Below, piece after piece: positions 41,294-41,305 of a stretch of 41,305 bases of DNA. The DNA lies in contig NZ_JAKLTQ010000032.1 in the NCBI RefSeq assembly GCF_022012395.1, positions 1 through 41,305 on the forward strand, given 5' to 3'. Source of the DNA: Arthrobacter hankyongi. GTDB lineage: Bacteria > Actinomycetota > Actinomycetes > Actinomycetales > Micrococcaceae. The notes below the pieces were generated by a model, which saw only the letters and a list, made by a program, of their open reading frames with translations, ran no database searches and was not told the DNA's origin. Both the position numbers and the translations under genes were made by a program. Each line of letters opens with the position of its first letter. The stretch's first letter is position 1.

Positions 41294-41305
41294 AGGAACA
41301 CAGAT
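41294..41305 (+). promoter_or_regulatory. Ribosome site and cut-off start of the next gene
   Basis: AGGA (41294-41297) is followed six bases later by AT at the last two positions of the window. The next base is expected to be G, giving the ATG of a further gene of the same operon. Only 46 bases separate it from the cupin stop, so cotranscription is likely. Confidence 0.55.

Overview
The window looks like chromosomal or large-replicon DNA of a high-GC Gram-positive bacterium, most likely of the Arthrobacter group (Micrococcaceae). Signs are the GC-rich third codon positions, frequent GTG/TTG starts with AGGAG-type ribosome sites, lipoprotein-type solute-binding proteins, PaaX- and MHS-type catabolic genes, and small orphan proteins of a kind I remember from Arthrobacter genomes. 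No rRNA, tRNA, CRISPR array, complete insertion sequence or replication gene was seen. The species assignment is inference.

The layout is a mosaic of catabolic modules separated by gene-poor spacers. Module A (1-8646) is a leftward set: a cupin, a TorT-like lipoprotein, an ABC ATPase and permease and an aminobutyraldehyde-type dehydrogenase. It ends in a strong hairpin and is followed by an aminotransferase and a second copy of the cupin. A divergent TetR-type regulator sits at the right with two candidate operators. A spacer (8647-12009) carries an Xre/RES toxin-antitoxin pair, a 247-bp MITE-like element with a 5-bp target duplication, tandem hairpins and two small hypothetical genes.

Module B (12215-19134) looks like an aromatic or other hydroxylatable-substrate pathway: MHS transporter, flavin reductase, cupin, SnoaL-like protein, acyl-CoA-dehydrogenase-fold flavin monooxygenase, type B carboxylesterase and a PaaX-type regulator. 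Two short motifs are shared by the two control regions of the module. Module C (20019-22860) is a GntR regulator with a perfect 18-bp palindrome, divergent from an NCS1 permease that carries a one-base frameshift in a G6 run and is translationally coupled to a flavin-reductase-fold protein.

Module D (23879-41305) is the most interesting part. Leftward from a palindrome-rich control region run an ABC importer (lipoprotein, ATPase, permease) and a histone-deacetylase/acetylpolyamine-amidohydrolase enzyme. They are followed by an unusual regulator that joins a LuxR-type HTH to a periplasmic-binding-protein domain. Rightward runs a tightly packed operon: a NodB-fold deacetylase/imidase, an SDR, a C45 Ntn-hydrolase, another SDR, a PuuP-like amine importer, HyuA and HyuB, a PuuB-like FAD amine oxidase and a cupin. 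The next gene starts at the last two bases of the window. Four unrelated C-N (amide) hydrolase folds in one locus, beside a polyamine-type importer and oxidase, suggest a pathway for N-acylated or cyclic amide (lactam/imide) derivatives of amines. Module A could supply the later aldehyde and amino-group steps. That linkage is a hypothesis.
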